From the NCBI GenBank assembly GCA_900545545.1, contig UQZO01000004.1, forward strand, positions 124,001-188,000: a stretch of DNA of 64,000 nt, written 5' to 3'. The notes below the pieces were generated by a model. The model saw only the letters and a program-made list of their open reading frames with translations. It ran no database searches and was not told the origin of the DNA. The DNA is from an uncultured Subdoligranulum sp. GTDB lineage: Bacteria; Bacillota; Clostridia; Oscillospirales; Ruminococcaceae. This document shows positions 56,735-64,000 of this stretch, one piece after another. The stretch's first letter is position 1, and each line of letters opens with the position of its first letter. The position numbers and the translations under genes are program-made.

Positions 56735-57106
56735 TTAGCCCTCCCATAAAAGGCGTAACATCTCGCATACTTCCTCGTAGCCGATGCCTCCCAGCCGTGC
56801 GGCGTCCACCGCGCTCTGCAGATCGCTCTCGACTTTCTTTAAATGTTCTTCCCGTACCAGCGCAGGATTCTGGGCGGCCACAAAGCTGCCGCGCCCCGGC
56901 TGGGTGATGATGAACCCGGCGGATTCCAGGTCCTCGTAGGCACGTTTGGTGGTGATGACGCTGATGCGCAGCTCCTTGGCCAAAAGCCGGATGCTGGGCA
57001 GGGCATCCCCCGCGTGCAGCTGGCCGGACAGGATCTGCTCTTTGATCTGCCGCGTGATCTGCGCGTAGATCGGCTCCTGCCCGGAATTGGATAGATAGAT
57101 TTCCAT
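56735..57106 (-). CDS. GntR family regulator, YtrA subfamily
   Basis: The start at 57106 follows AAGGAGC. The 123-aa protein has a winged helix (residues ~10-75): PIYAQITRQIKEQILSGQLH, ALPSIRLLAKELRISVITTK with the recognition helix, and GFIITQPGRGSFVA. The short C-terminal tail is a dimer helix pair, characteristic of YtrA. These regulators repress their own ABC operon and respond to envelope-active compounds. Its gene leads the ABC exporter operon, and its promoter carries repeated TATACAC-type sequences, a likely operator. Confidence 0.92.
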   Translation of the reverse strand: MEIYLSNSGQEPIYAQITRQIKEQILSGQLHAGDALPSIRLLAKELRISVITTKRAYEDLESAGFIITQPGRGSFVAAQNPALVREEHLKKVESDLQSAVDAARLGGIGYEEVCEMLRLLWEG

Positions 57107-57148
57107 GAAGCGCTCCTTATCATCGAACTGTACATATTCGATATTTAC

Positions 57149-57177
57149 AGTATATACACAGTATACACAGTTGTCAA
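57149..57177 (-). promoter_or_regulatory. Promoter with direct-repeat operator of the YtrA-ABC operon
   Basis: TTGACA (57177-57172) and TATACT (57154-57149), 17-base spacer, minus strand. Within it AGTATATACACAG and AGTATACACAG are near-direct repeats (57149-57170), covering the spacer and -10 box; a likely site for the GntR regulator. Confidence 0.75.
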
Positions 57178-57189
57178 TAGGCAACCACA

Positions 57190-57218
57190 AAAAAATCCCG
57201 CCTTTTGCAAGGCGGGAT
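57190..57218 (-). terminator. Terminator after the Lrp gene
   Basis: A 10-bp stem (57195-57204 with 57209-57218, ATCCCGCCTT) followed in the minus direction by TTTTTT. Confidence 0.85.
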
Positions 57219-57233
57219 ACAGCAGGCAATTCT

Positions 57234-57683
57234 TTATTCTTCCTCCGGTTCAGCCACCGGCACACCGCGGTGCTCCACCGGGGTGGAAAAGACGATCTGG
57301 GTGTGGGTGCGGCCGAACTGCTGCAGATGATTGATGAACTGGTCCAGCTCCTGGGTGGTGCCGAACAGCACCTCGATCAGCATACTGTAATCGCCGGTCA
57401 CACAGTTGCACTCCACCACCTGGGGGCACTGCTGGATATACGGGTAAAACTCCGGCTTGCGCTGGGGGTCCATGTCCAGATTGATGAAGGCTTTGACCAT
57501 GTAGCCCAGTTTGGGGGCGTTGATCTGGGCCTGATACCCCGAAAGGATGCCGGAATTTTCCAGCCGTGCAATGCGCGCCGAGACAGCCGGGCTGGAAAGA
57601 AAAACACGGTCGGCGATCTCTTTCAGCGGTGCGCGGGCATTGCTTTGCAGAATATCGATGATTTTGCGATCTATATGGTCCAT
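57234..57683 (-). CDS. Lrp/AsnC family regulator
   Basis: The start at 57683 (MDHIDRKIIDILQSNARAPL) follows GGGGGAG; the open frame continues to 57941 through the promoter. The 149-aa protein has an HTH (residues 3-60, with SSPAVSARIARLENSGIL as recognition helix) and an RAM/AsnC ligand domain (residues ~65-140, VECNCVTGDYSMLIEV). Such regulators sense amino acids and control amino acid or global metabolism. It stands alone, divergent from the sugar-phosphate transferase gene. Target genes cannot be read. Confidence 0.92.
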   Translation of the reverse strand: MDHIDRKIIDILQSNARAPLKEIADRVFLSSPAVSARIARLENSGILSGYQAQINAPKLGYMVKAFINLDMDPQRKPEFYPYIQQCPQVVECNCVTGDYSMLIEVLFGTTQELDQFINHLQQFGRTHTQIVFSTPVEHRGVPVAEPEEE

Positions 57684-57746
57684 TTGGCTCCCCCTGCAAT
57701 AAGCTGCCGCCTTCAGAAAAGGCGGCGAAACTTTATGATCGAAAGC

Positions 57747-57775
57747 ATTGTACCATAACCACTGGGGTAAGTAAA
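57747..57775 (-). promoter_or_regulatory. Promoter of the Lrp gene
   Basis: TTTACT (57775-57770) and TACAAT (57752-57747), 17-base spacer, minus strand. The leader holds the GCCGCCTT/AAGGCGGC stem. Confidence 0.65.
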
Positions 57776-57834
57776 GCGCCGGACAAAAGAAAATAAAACC
57801 AGAACGGCGCAGCGGAGCAGGCACTTGCGGAACA

Positions 57835-57863
57835 TTGAAAAAACAGGGCAAACATGCTACAAT
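57835..57863 (+). promoter_or_regulatory. Promoter of the sugar-phosphate transferase gene
   Basis: TTGAAA (57835-57840) and TACAAT (57858-57863), 17-base spacer. Confidence 0.7.
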
Positions 57864-57930
57864 AAACTGATATACTAAGGATTGTATGCTCTTCGCCCGG
57901 AAAAGGCGGAGGGGGAAACAGGAAATACGA

Positions 57931-59382
57931 ATGATCAACAAACGCGAGAAACTGCAGTATGCCTATGTGTTTGCGCTGGATCTGGTAACGCTGTTCGCAA
58001 GCGTACTGCTGGCCTGGCTGATTACCGACGGTCTGCTGGGGCGCATTGTACCCTACGATATCAGCGACTGGGTGCAGACCATCTGCCTGATGGTCGTCGC
58101 CTTTATCATGACCTTCTTTTTCTTCAATCAGCGCGAGAATATCGTTACCCGTACGGTGGGGCGGGAGTTCACCCTTTCCATCCGTTTCAACGTGCTGATG
58201 GCGGCGGTCTACTCCTGCCTGATGCTGCTGGCCAAGGCGGAAATGCTGGATTCCCGTTACTTTGCCGTGGCGGTGCCGCTGGTCAACGCGCTGATGATGC
58301 CCCTGACCCATGGCCTGCTCAAACGCTATCTGGTACATTCCCAGAACAAGAGCGGCATGGAGAACCTTGTAGGCATTCTGTCCACGGTGGATCACGCCCC
58401 TGCGGTGATTGCAGCGCTGCGGGATGACTGGTCCAAACGTCTTTGCGGTGTGGTGCTGCTGGATGCCCCGGCGGAGATGGTGGGCCAGACGCTGGACGGT
58501 GTGACAGTGCGCGCCAACTTCGATACCTTTATGGACTGGATCCGGCGTGCGGCTCTGGATGAAATCTATGTGGATATTCCCATGGACAGCGGAGAATCCT
58601 TTATCCCGTATCTCGAAGAGATGGAGAGCATGGGCCTGACGGTGCATTTCCGGCTCAAGATGCTGGACCGTATCGAGGAAGTCTGCTGTGACGAGACCAG
58701 CGCCGCGCGGCTGAGCCGGGAACTGGGCCGCTGTGCGGGGGGCAACATCGTCACCATGGGCACCATTGAGCTGGAACTGCGGGATATGCTGCTCAAACGT
58801 GTGATGGATATCATCGGGGCACTGGTGGGCTGTATCATCAGCATTCCCATCATCGCCATTGTGGCCATCCCCCTCAAGCTGGAAAGTCCCGGTCCGCTGA
58901 TCTTCCGGCAGAAGCGTGTGGGCCTGAACGGACGCTACTTCTACATCCACAAGCTGCGCAGCATGTATGTGGATGCCGAGGCCCGCAAGCAGGAGCTGAT
59001 GTCCCGTAATGAGATGAGCGGGCTGATGTTCAAGATGGAGGATGACCCGCGCATTACCAGAGTGGGCCGCTTTATCCGCCGAACCAGCATCGATGAACTG
59101 CCGCAGTTCTTTGATGTGCTGCGGGGGAATATGTCGCTGGTGGGAACCCGGCCCCCCACGGTGGATGAGTACAAGCAGTACGAAAGCCACCATAAGCGCC
59201 GCCTGAGCATGAAGCCCGGCATCACAGGTCTGTGGCAGATCAGCGGCCGCAGCAATATCGAGAACTTCGAGGAAGTGGTCAAGCTGGACGTCCAGTATAT
59301 CGACCATTGGTCCCTGTGGGGCGATGTGAAGATCCTGCTCAAAACCATCGTGGTGGTTTTTGCGGGCCGCGGCGCCAAATAA
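57931..59382 (+). CDS. Polyprenyl-phosphate sugar-1-phosphate transferase (WcaJ/WbaP type)
   Basis: ATG at 57931 follows AGGA at a normal distance. The 483-aa membrane protein has four N-terminal helices (residues ~10-125), a cytoplasmic CoA-binding-like domain, one more membrane segment near residue 300, and the C-terminal catalytic domain: KRVMDIIGALVGCIISIP, PLIFRQKRVGLNGRYFYIHK, LRSMYVDAEARKQEL, SIDELPQFFDVLRGNMSLVG and PGITGLWQISGRSN. It starts an exopolysaccharide or capsule repeat by putting a sugar-1-phosphate on undecaprenyl phosphate. No other polysaccharide gene is next to it here; it is a single-gene unit. Confidence 0.92.
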   Translation: MINKREKLQYAYVFALDLVTLFASVLLAWLITDGLLGRIVPYDISDWVQTICLMVVAFIMTFFFFNQRENIVTRTVGREFTLSIRFNVLMAAVYSCLMLLAKAEMLDSRYFAVAVPLVNALMMPLTHGLLKRYLVHSQNKSGMENLVGILSTVDHAPAVIAALRDDWSKRLCGVVLLDAPAEMVGQTLDGVTVRANFDTFMDWIRRAALDEIYVDIPMDSGESFIPYLEEMESMGLTVHFRLKMLDRIEEVCCDETSAARLSRELGRCAGGNIVTMGTIELELRDMLLKRVMDIIGALVGCIISIPIIAIVAIPLKLESPGPLIFRQKRVGLNGRYFYIHKLRSMYVDAEARKQELMSRNEMSGLMFKMEDDPRITRVGRFIRRTSIDELPQFFDVLRGNMSLVGTRPPTVDEYKQYESHHKRRLSMKPGITGLWQISGRSNIENFEEVVKLDVQYIDHWSLWGDVKILLKTIVVVFAGRGAK

Positions 59383-59393
59383 ACAGCCATAAA

Positions 59394-59424
59394 AAATCCC
59401 TGCCTGTACGGGCAGGGATTTTTT
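59394..59424. terminator. Bidirectional terminator
   Basis: A 10-bp stem (59395-59404 with 59411-59420, AATCCCTGCC) flanked by A and T tracts; shared with the convergent M23 peptidase operon. Confidence 0.88.
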
Positions 59425-59425
59425 G

Positions 59426-60874
59426 TCAGAAGTCGGGGTTTCTGGTGGGCATATTGGGGAAAACGTCATAGGCGCTGAACAGTACATTGTTATAGGCCAT
59501 CTCAAAGTGACAGTGGTTGCCGTAAGAGTTGCCGGTGTTGCCTACATATCCGATGACCTGTCCCTGGGTTACGGTGTCGCCCAGAGATACGGCAAAGGCG
59601 GACATATGGGCGTACAGCGTGGTATACCCGTTGCCGTGGTCGATTTTGACGTAGTTGCCCCAGCTGTAGTGCATACTGACCACTTCCACTACGGTGCCGC
59701 TGTCGGCTGCACAGATAGGGGTGCCGGCCGGAGCGGCAATATCTACAGCCCGGTGGTAGCCGGGGGCTGTGGGATCAAGGTTAGCCCAGCGGGAAATGGA
59801 TTTGTAATGAGGTACCGGCCAAATGAAGGTGCCGGTGCCCAGCTTGCCGATCATGCCGCTTTTCAGGCGGGTGCCCCGGCGGATGATCTCCGGCGTGGGG
59901 GATTGCAGCACCTGCACATTCACCACCTGGTCATCGATGAGTTCCCCGTTGATGTAGGTCAGTTCCCGGGTGACGGCTTCGCTGCCGGGAACACCTTCCT
60001 GCACCGTTTCGCTCTTGCCGAAATCCAGTTCGCTGTCCTCCTGTGTTTCGGTGTCGTAGGGAATTTCCTGCACATCGGTCACGCTCTGGGCGACCTTTAC
60101 CTGCAGAATGGCACTGTCGTTGGCCTGCAGGGCAGTGAGCACGTCGCTGTAAGGCACAACGGAATCCGTCAGGTAGACGCCGTCCACCAGCCGGAGGTCA
60201 TGGGCAAAACTTACCCGGGTGGTAGTACTGGTGGGGTCATCCCACGGCGCTTTGACGGCGTTCAGGTAATGGCGCAGATGGTCGCCCTCGGTGGTAACAA
60301 ACTGCAGGTTGCCGTCCACGTATACAGCGGTGGCTTCGGTAATTTCGCTGCCGCTGATGCGCAGGATCTCGTTGGCAATTTCGCTCTCGGTCATCGTCTC
60401 GCCGCCGATGGCCAGCGTGTAGCCGGGTTCCACATCCCAGGAGAGGGTCTCGTTGTCGGCAGCCAGCAGCGCCCGGGCGGAGTTGACACGGGCCATCACG
60501 TCGGCGCGGGCGTTGTCGAAATCTTCCTCGCTGGCAACGTAACCGACGGTTTGCCCGTTGACCACGACGCGCAATACAAAGGGCAGCGAAACACCGGTGC
60601 GCACCAGTACGATCAGCCCGGCAGCTGTAACCACCGGCAAAAGATAGCTCAGCAAAAAGCGGCCCGGTGAGTGCAGCGCCTCTTTGAGGTCCAGCAGGGC
60701 GTGGACGGGTGGGCGCAGCGCTACAACCAGCAACCCGCCCACCGCGCGGCGCAGCCAGCGGCCCACCACCGAAAGGGTACGCAGAAAACGCACAACGGTA
60801 TATTCCACAAAAAAGCCAACGGCATATAAAAAGTCGCCCAGCGTACTTTGCAGCAACGAAGACAAAAACATCAA
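59426..60874 (-). CDS. Membrane-anchored M23 endopeptidase with G5 domain
   Basis: The 482-aa product has a cytoplasmic N-terminal part of ~75 residues, one transmembrane helix (about 78-95), an outer region of ~150 residues, a G5 domain (about 250-320, with TVQEGVPGSEAVTRELTYIN) and a C-terminal M23 domain. The zinc site shows YHRAVDIAAP (His and Asp, where Gly is more usual for the Ala), YAHMS and HCHFEM. It should cut peptide cross-links in peptidoglycan. It lies 21 bases behind a second M23 gene, so they are one operon. Confidence 0.9.
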   Translation of the reverse strand: MMFLSSLLQSTLGDFLYAVGFFVEYTVVRFLRTLSVVGRWLRRAVGGLLVVALRPPVHALLDLKEALHSPGRFLLSYLLPVVTAAGLIVLVRTGVSLPFVLRVVVNGQTVGYVASEEDFDNARADVMARVNSARALLAADNETLSWDVEPGYTLAIGGETMTESEIANEILRISGSEITEATAVYVDGNLQFVTTEGDHLRHYLNAVKAPWDDPTSTTTRVSFAHDLRLVDGVYLTDSVVPYSDVLTALQANDSAILQVKVAQSVTDVQEIPYDTETQEDSELDFGKSETVQEGVPGSEAVTRELTYINGELIDDQVVNVQVLQSPTPEIIRRGTRLKSGMIGKLGTGTFIWPVPHYKSISRWANLDPTAPGYHRAVDIAAPAGTPICAADSGTVVEVVSMHYSWGNYVKIDHGNGYTTLYAHMSAFAVSLGDTVTQGQVIGYVGNTGNSYGNHCHFEMAYNNVLFSAYDVFPNMPTRNPDF

Positions 60875-60895
60875 GCAGAGGCTCCTTCCCGAAGA

Positions 60896-62125
60896 TCAGC
60901 GCGGCACATAGGAGAGGGGATTGACCCGGCTGCCGTTGACACGCAGTTCCAGATGCAGGTGATACCCGCCATTGGCGCCGTACACGTTGCCGGTATTGCC
61001 CACATAGCCGATCACATCGCCCTTTTGCACCGATTGCCCCTGGCTTACGGCAATGCTGCTCATGTGCGCATACAGGCTGTCGTAGCGGTTACCGTCGCTG
61101 GCAGTGCCGTGGCTTACCTGCACACAGTTGCCGTAGCTTGTCACAGGCCCGGCGGCGCTGATCACACCCGCGGCAATGGCGTGGATCGGCGTTCCGTTGG
61201 CGGCGGCAAAGTCGGTACCGCGGTGGGGGATGCCCCAGGGGTCCGGCTCGCCAAATTGGGTGGTGATGCTGCTGTAACTGTCCAGCGGGCAGCGGAAATC
61301 CAGGCTGGTCAGCACCAGATCCTCGGTGCTATAGTGGTCGCTCTGCGCGCGCACATAGGCGTCCAGGGCGGCGGTGGCTTCCTCAAAGGCTTTCTTGGCG
61401 GCTTCGGTCACCACGGCCTGGGCCTGCTCCGCGGCTTCCTGCTCACTCAGCGTTTCGTTGGCCTGCTGCAAGGCGCCTTCCAGCTCGTCCTGGGTCTGGT
61501 TCAAAGCGGTCTGCTGGCTGGCCAGGGCGGCTTTTGCCTGTTCGGCCTGCTGTTCGGCGGCCTCGGCCTGTTGCCGGGCCTGCTCCAGTGCGTCGGCCTC
61601 GGCGCGTAAATTCGTCAGGATTTCATTGTTTTTGGAGGAAATCTGCTGCAACACTTCGCTGAATGTCAGCAACTGATACAGGCTCTGCGCCTGGGCCAGC
61701 AGGCCGATGGCTCCGCCACCGTCCAGCATCTGCATGGCACGCAGCTGCTCCTTGCTGCGTTTCAGGCTGGCATCGTATTCTTCCTGCTTTTGTGCCAGTG
61801 CCTGCGCGGCGGCATCCGCTTGTGCCTGGTATTCCAGCATCTGGCGCTCGGCTTCCTGCAGGGCGTTGTATACACTCTGCAATTGAGTGGCGATTTCGGC
61901 AGCCTGGCCTTGCAGCTGGTTGATCTGAGATTCGGTTTTCTGTTGCTGGTTCTGGATCTGTTCCAGCTCATTCTGCGCCGATTCGTATTCCTGCTGGGCC
62001 TGGTTCTGCTGCTGGGTCAGCGCCTGCTTTTTGTCGTCGGCCCGGACGGGCAACGCCATGGTGCCGGAGAAAAGAAAAAGCGCCGCCAGCACAGCCGCGG
62101 CGAGGGAGCGAAGCTGATTGTGCAT
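60896..62125 (-). CDS. Secreted M23 endopeptidase with coiled-coil domain (EnvC/PcsB-like)
   Basis: The 409-aa product has a signal peptide (MHNQLRSLAAAVLAALFLFS, cut near ADD at residue ~30), then a long Gln/Glu/Ala-rich coiled coil (about 32-265), and a C-terminal M23 domain: PHRGTDFAAANGTPIHA, YAHMSSIAVSQGQ and GYHLHLELRVNG, with complete zinc ligands. This is the layout of EnvC or PcsB-type division hydrolases, in which the coiled coil keeps the enzyme inactive until FtsEX binds. ftsEX is not in the window. Its promoter carries two palindromic operators. Confidence 0.92.
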   Translation of the reverse strand: MHNQLRSLAAAVLAALFLFSGTMALPVRADDKKQALTQQQNQAQQEYESAQNELEQIQNQQQKTESQINQLQGQAAEIATQLQSVYNALQEAERQMLEYQAQADAAAQALAQKQEEYDASLKRSKEQLRAMQMLDGGGAIGLLAQAQSLYQLLTFSEVLQQISSKNNEILTNLRAEADALEQARQQAEAAEQQAEQAKAALASQQTALNQTQDELEGALQQANETLSEQEAAEQAQAVVTEAAKKAFEEATAALDAYVRAQSDHYSTEDLVLTSLDFRCPLDSYSSITTQFGEPDPWGIPHRGTDFAAANGTPIHAIAAGVISAAGPVTSYGNCVQVSHGTASDGNRYDSLYAHMSSIAVSQGQSVQKGDVIGYVGNTGNVYGANGGYHLHLELRVNGSRVNPLSYVPR

Positions 62126-62155
62126 GATGGAAATCCTTTGACAGTGAGAAACGTG

Positions 62156-62214
62156 GGTTTATTGCAATAGACCAATTTTACTAAAAGTCTATCACGATAG
62201 ACCGACTCTGTCAA
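62156..62214 (-). promoter_or_regulatory. Promoter and tandem 18-bp palindromic operators of the M23 operon
   Basis: TTGACA (62214-62209) and TAGACT (62191-62186), 17-base spacer. One palindrome, GGTCTATCGTGATAGACT on the minus strand (62186-62203), covers the -10 box and spacer. A second, GGTCTATTGCAATAAACC (62156-62173), lies downstream. Their centres are 30 bp apart, which puts them on one face of the DNA. The regulator is unknown. Confidence 0.75.
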
Positions 62215-62245
62215 GAACCAGCAGCTTTTGCGCTGTACCGACACA

Positions 62246-62282
62246 AAAAAGAACGCGCTCTCTAAAACAGAGAGCGCGTTCT
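62246..62282 (-). terminator. Terminator after the alcohol dehydrogenase gene
   Basis: A 14-bp stem (62250-62263 with 62269-62282, AGAACGCGCTCTCT) followed in the minus direction by TTTTTT. A second hairpin (GCGGCAGT/ACTGCCGC, 62293-62313) lies before it. Confidence 0.88.
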
Positions 62283-62326
62283 TGCTCGCTATGCGGCAGT
62301 GGGAGACTGCCGCACCGTCCTGACGA

Positions 62327-63544
62327 TCAGAAGTCTACCTCAGTGTCGTAGTAGCAGCACTTCAGCAGTTTTTCCATCTCCTCCTGGGAGGGCTGACGCG
62401 GGTTGGAACCCGTGCAGGCATCGCCGATGGCGTTCTTGGCGATCTCGGGCAGACGCTCGAGGAAGACTTCCTCGGGCACAAAGCCCTTCTCGCAGGGGTA
62501 GGAGTCGGCACCATATTGGCCGATGCAGTGCGGGATGTTCAGATCATCGTTCATGCCGCGCAGATACTGGATCAACAGGGCAACCTTTTCGTCGTCGTTG
62601 GCGCCGCCCAGATGCATCTTGTCGGCAATAACGCCGTAGCGCTTCTTGGCGGTGGGGTCCTTGGCGTTGAAGGCGATGACCTTGGGCAGGTACATTGCGT
62701 TGGCCGCGCCATGGATGATGTGAGCGCCGTAGTCGGCAAAGGCTGCGCCGGTCTTGTGCGCCATGCTGTGCACGATGCCCAGCAGCGCGTTGGAGAACGC
62801 CATGCCGGCCAGGCACTGGGCGTTGTGCATCGCGTCGCGCTTGGCCATATCGCCGTTGTAGCTGCCTACCAGATCCGCCTGGATCATCTCGATGGCATGC
62901 AGGGCCAGCGGGTCGGTAAAGTCGCAGTTCGCGGTGGAAACGTATGCCTCGATGGCGTGGGTCATGGCATCCATACCGGTGTGGGCAACCAGCTTTTTGG
63001 GCATGGTGTGGGCCAGTTCCGGGTCGACGATGGCCACATCGGGGGTGATCTCAAAGTCGGCGATGGGATACTTGATGCCCTTGTCATAGTCGGTGATGAT
63101 GGAGAACGCCGTCACTTCCGTAGCCGTGCCGGACGTGGAGGAAATGGCGCAGAAATGAGCTTTGCGGCGCAGCGGCGGGATGCCGAATACCTTGCACATA
63201 TCCTCAAAGGTGATGTCGGGGTATTCGTACTTGATCCACATCGCTTTGGCAGCGTCGATGGGGGAACCGCCGCCGATGGCGACGATCCAGTCGGGCTGGA
63301 ATTCCTGCATGGCGGCCGCGCCCTTCATGACGGTTTCCACCGACGGGTCGGGTTCGATGCCCTCAAACAGGGCTACCTCCATACCGGCTTCCTTTAAGTA
63401 AGCTTCTGCGCGATCCAGAAAACCGAAGCGTTTCATAGAACCGCCGCCGACGCAGATCATGGCGCGTTTGCCGGGAAGCGTTTTCAGGGCTTCCAGCGCG
63501 TTGGGACCATGATACAGGTCGCGGGGTAACGTAAATCTTGCCAT
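62327..63544 (-). CDS. Iron-containing alcohol dehydrogenase
   Basis: The start at 63544 (MARFTLPRDLYHGPNALEAL) follows AGGAGG; the open frame runs further up without a signal. The 405-aa group III ADH has the NAD-binding GGGSPIDAAKAMWIKYEYPD (residues ~93-112), SSTSGTATEVTAFSIITD, and metal ligands in MDAMTHAIEAYVS and GIVHSMAHKTGA ... HGAANA. Family members turn butanol, 1,3-propanediol, lactaldehyde or other alcohols into aldehydes and back with NAD(P)H. In a fermenting anaerobe it probably reoxidises NADH. A Rex-like palindrome in its 5' region fits this. Confidence 0.9.
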   Translation of the reverse strand: MARFTLPRDLYHGPNALEALKTLPGKRAMICVGGGSMKRFGFLDRAEAYLKEAGMEVALFEGIEPDPSVETVMKGAAAMQEFQPDWIVAIGGGSPIDAAKAMWIKYEYPDITFEDMCKVFGIPPLRRKAHFCAISSTSGTATEVTAFSIITDYDKGIKYPIADFEITPDVAIVDPELAHTMPKKLVAHTGMDAMTHAIEAYVSTANCDFTDPLALHAIEMIQADLVGSYNGDMAKRDAMHNAQCLAGMAFSNALLGIVHSMAHKTGAAFADYGAHIIHGAANAMYLPKVIAFNAKDPTAKKRYGVIADKMHLGGANDDEKVALLIQYLRGMNDDLNIPHCIGQYGADSYPCEKGFVPEEVFLERLPEIAKNAIGDACTGSNPRQPSQEEMEKLLKCCYYDTEVDF

Positions 63545-63563
63545 GGGAATTACCTCCTGACGA

Positions 63564-63583
63564 ATTGACAAGAAATTGTCAAT
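63564..63583 (-). promoter_or_regulatory. Rex-like palindromic operator
   Basis: ATTGACAA-GAAA-TTGTCAAT is a perfect 8-4-8 inverted repeat between the -10 box and the start of the dehydrogenase gene. Its TTG..AA-N4-TT..CAA layout matches the Rex box TTGTKAA-N4-TTMACAA in spacing but not in the two inner bases. Confidence 0.6.
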
Positions 63584-63595
63584 GTGATTATTTTT

Positions 63596-63624
63596 AGTAT
63601 ACCGTACCCGCCGGCAAACGTCAA
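63596..63624 (-). promoter_or_regulatory. Promoter of the alcohol dehydrogenase gene
   Basis: TTGACG (63624-63619) and TATACT (63601-63596), 17-base spacer, minus strand; the palindrome lies just downstream. Confidence 0.8.
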
Positions 63625-63736
63625 TCGGCGATAGGGAGAATTTCTGTGCGTAAATTCGGCATTTTGACGGAAGTGCAGGCATAGGGTAAAACAGCGGCGG
63701 AAGGTGCTTTTTCCGCCCCGGAAGGGGGCAGCGTGT

Positions 63737-64000
63737 ATGCGTCATCTTACCCCGCAGCAGAATCGGGTCATGCGCCGGCGGGCGCGGGTTCTGGCTGCGG
63801 TTCTGGCGGCAGTATGTTTCGGCGGGCTGCTGGTGCGGCTGTTTGTACTGCAGGTTCTGGACCCCGGCGGCTACGTGGCACGGGCTGCCGACCAACAGCT
63901 GCGGGGAGCGGTTTTGCCGGCAGCCCGCGGCGAGATGTACTCGGCGGACGGTACGCTGCTGGCCGCCAGCGAAACCTGCTGGACCATCCGTGCTGCCCCG
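63737..64000 (+). CDS. Class B penicillin-binding protein, N-terminal part (3' end outside window)
   Basis: The frame is open to the right edge and shows 88 residues. It begins MRHLTPQQNRVMRRRAR, has one membrane helix (about residues 18-40), and continues with LQVLDPGGYVARAADQQLRG and PAARGEMYSADGTLLAAS. This R-L-x-x-LQV-x-Y-x-x-A-x-x-Q-x-R-x-x-x-x-x-x-RG-x-I-x-x-x-x-G-x-x-LA pattern marks the start of class B PBPs such as FtsI/PBP2/SpoVD, transpeptidases of septal, side-wall or spore peptidoglycan. AAGGGGG lies before the ATG. Which PBP type it is cannot be said from the visible part. Confidence 0.8.
   Translation, partial: MRHLTPQQNRVMRRRARVLAAVLAAVCFGGLLVRLFVLQVLDPGGYVARAADQQLRGAVLPAARGEMYSADGTLLAASETCWTIRAAP

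Noticed and set aside
1..64000. CRISPR arrays, tRNA or rRNA genes, prophage
   Set aside because: No regularly spaced repeats, cloverleaf-like segments, rRNA sequence or phage structural genes were seen on either strand.

Overview
The window is high-GC DNA, tightly packed with genes, from a low-branching Firmicute. The clues are HrcA/CIRCE control of the dnaK operon, a short HisG with a HisZ partner, a SpoVT-type AbrB regulator, a YtrA-type GntR regulator, sigma-A promoters of the TTGACA-17-TATAAT kind and a yybP-ykoY riboswitch. Gene content and GC bias suggest Oscillospiraceae/Ruminococcaceae (Faecalibacterium, Gemmiger or Subdoligranulum-like). This placement is inferred from gene families, not from a database search.

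Layout. 1-4.2 kb: envelope polysaccharide genes (GT2 glycosyltransferase, large GT-C-like membrane protein, UDP-galactopyranose mutase). 4.2-10.7 kb: one long operon with rpe, three Rnf-like membrane genes (D, E, A), a DUF1015 gene, a basic disordered protein and an RlmA-type rRNA methyltransferase. 10.7-16.5 kb: a small acidic protein, an LCP-like protein, a polar amino-acid ABC importer with a possible attenuator leader, and CstA. 16.7-23.3 kb: a GH13 glucosidase, a nitroreductase, two peptidoglycan-binding proteins (an M15-like peptidase and a SleC-like protein) and class II fructose-bisphosphate aldolase. 23.3-28.5 kb: an intergenic region rich in DnaA-box-like 9-mers, RlmB, and a 1257-aa protein that looks like a dead P-type ATPase behind a long disordered region. 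28.5-36.8 kb: a truncated transposase, an ArsP_2-type metal exporter, a mutarotase-like protein, a DUF6311 protein, a Mn2+ riboswitch controlling a P2-type ATPase, and LrgAB. 37-45.2 kb: the histidine operon (hisZ-hisG fusion, D, C, H, A, F, IE, PHP phosphatase) without hisB. 45.2-53 kb: Nudix, SpoVT-like, MATE and the CIRCE-hrcA-grpE-dnaK-dnaJ operon. 53-64 kb: rpsF-ssb-rpsR, an AEC transporter, a GntR-regulated ABC exporter, an Lrp regulator, a sugar-phosphate transferase, two M23 peptidases, an iron alcohol dehydrogenase behind a Rex-like palindrome, and the start of a class B penicillin-binding protein.

Most unusual points. (1) The RnfD/E/A-like module lacks all four cysteines that hold the intramembrane [2Fe-2S] cluster in RnfA/RnfE, and no rnfB, C or G is next to it. 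(2) The 1257-aa protein is a P-type-ATPase-like membrane module with degenerate catalytic motifs and repeated GFTQDL-like motifs in its tail. (3) Several regulatory structures can be read directly: a Mn2+ riboswitch whose P1 stem shares bases with its terminator, a 10-bp stem that hides the Shine-Dalgarno of the SleC-like gene, a leader peptide plus terminator ahead of the amino-acid transporter, tandem 18-bp palindromes over the M23 promoter, and a Rex-like operator ahead of the alcohol dehydrogenase.
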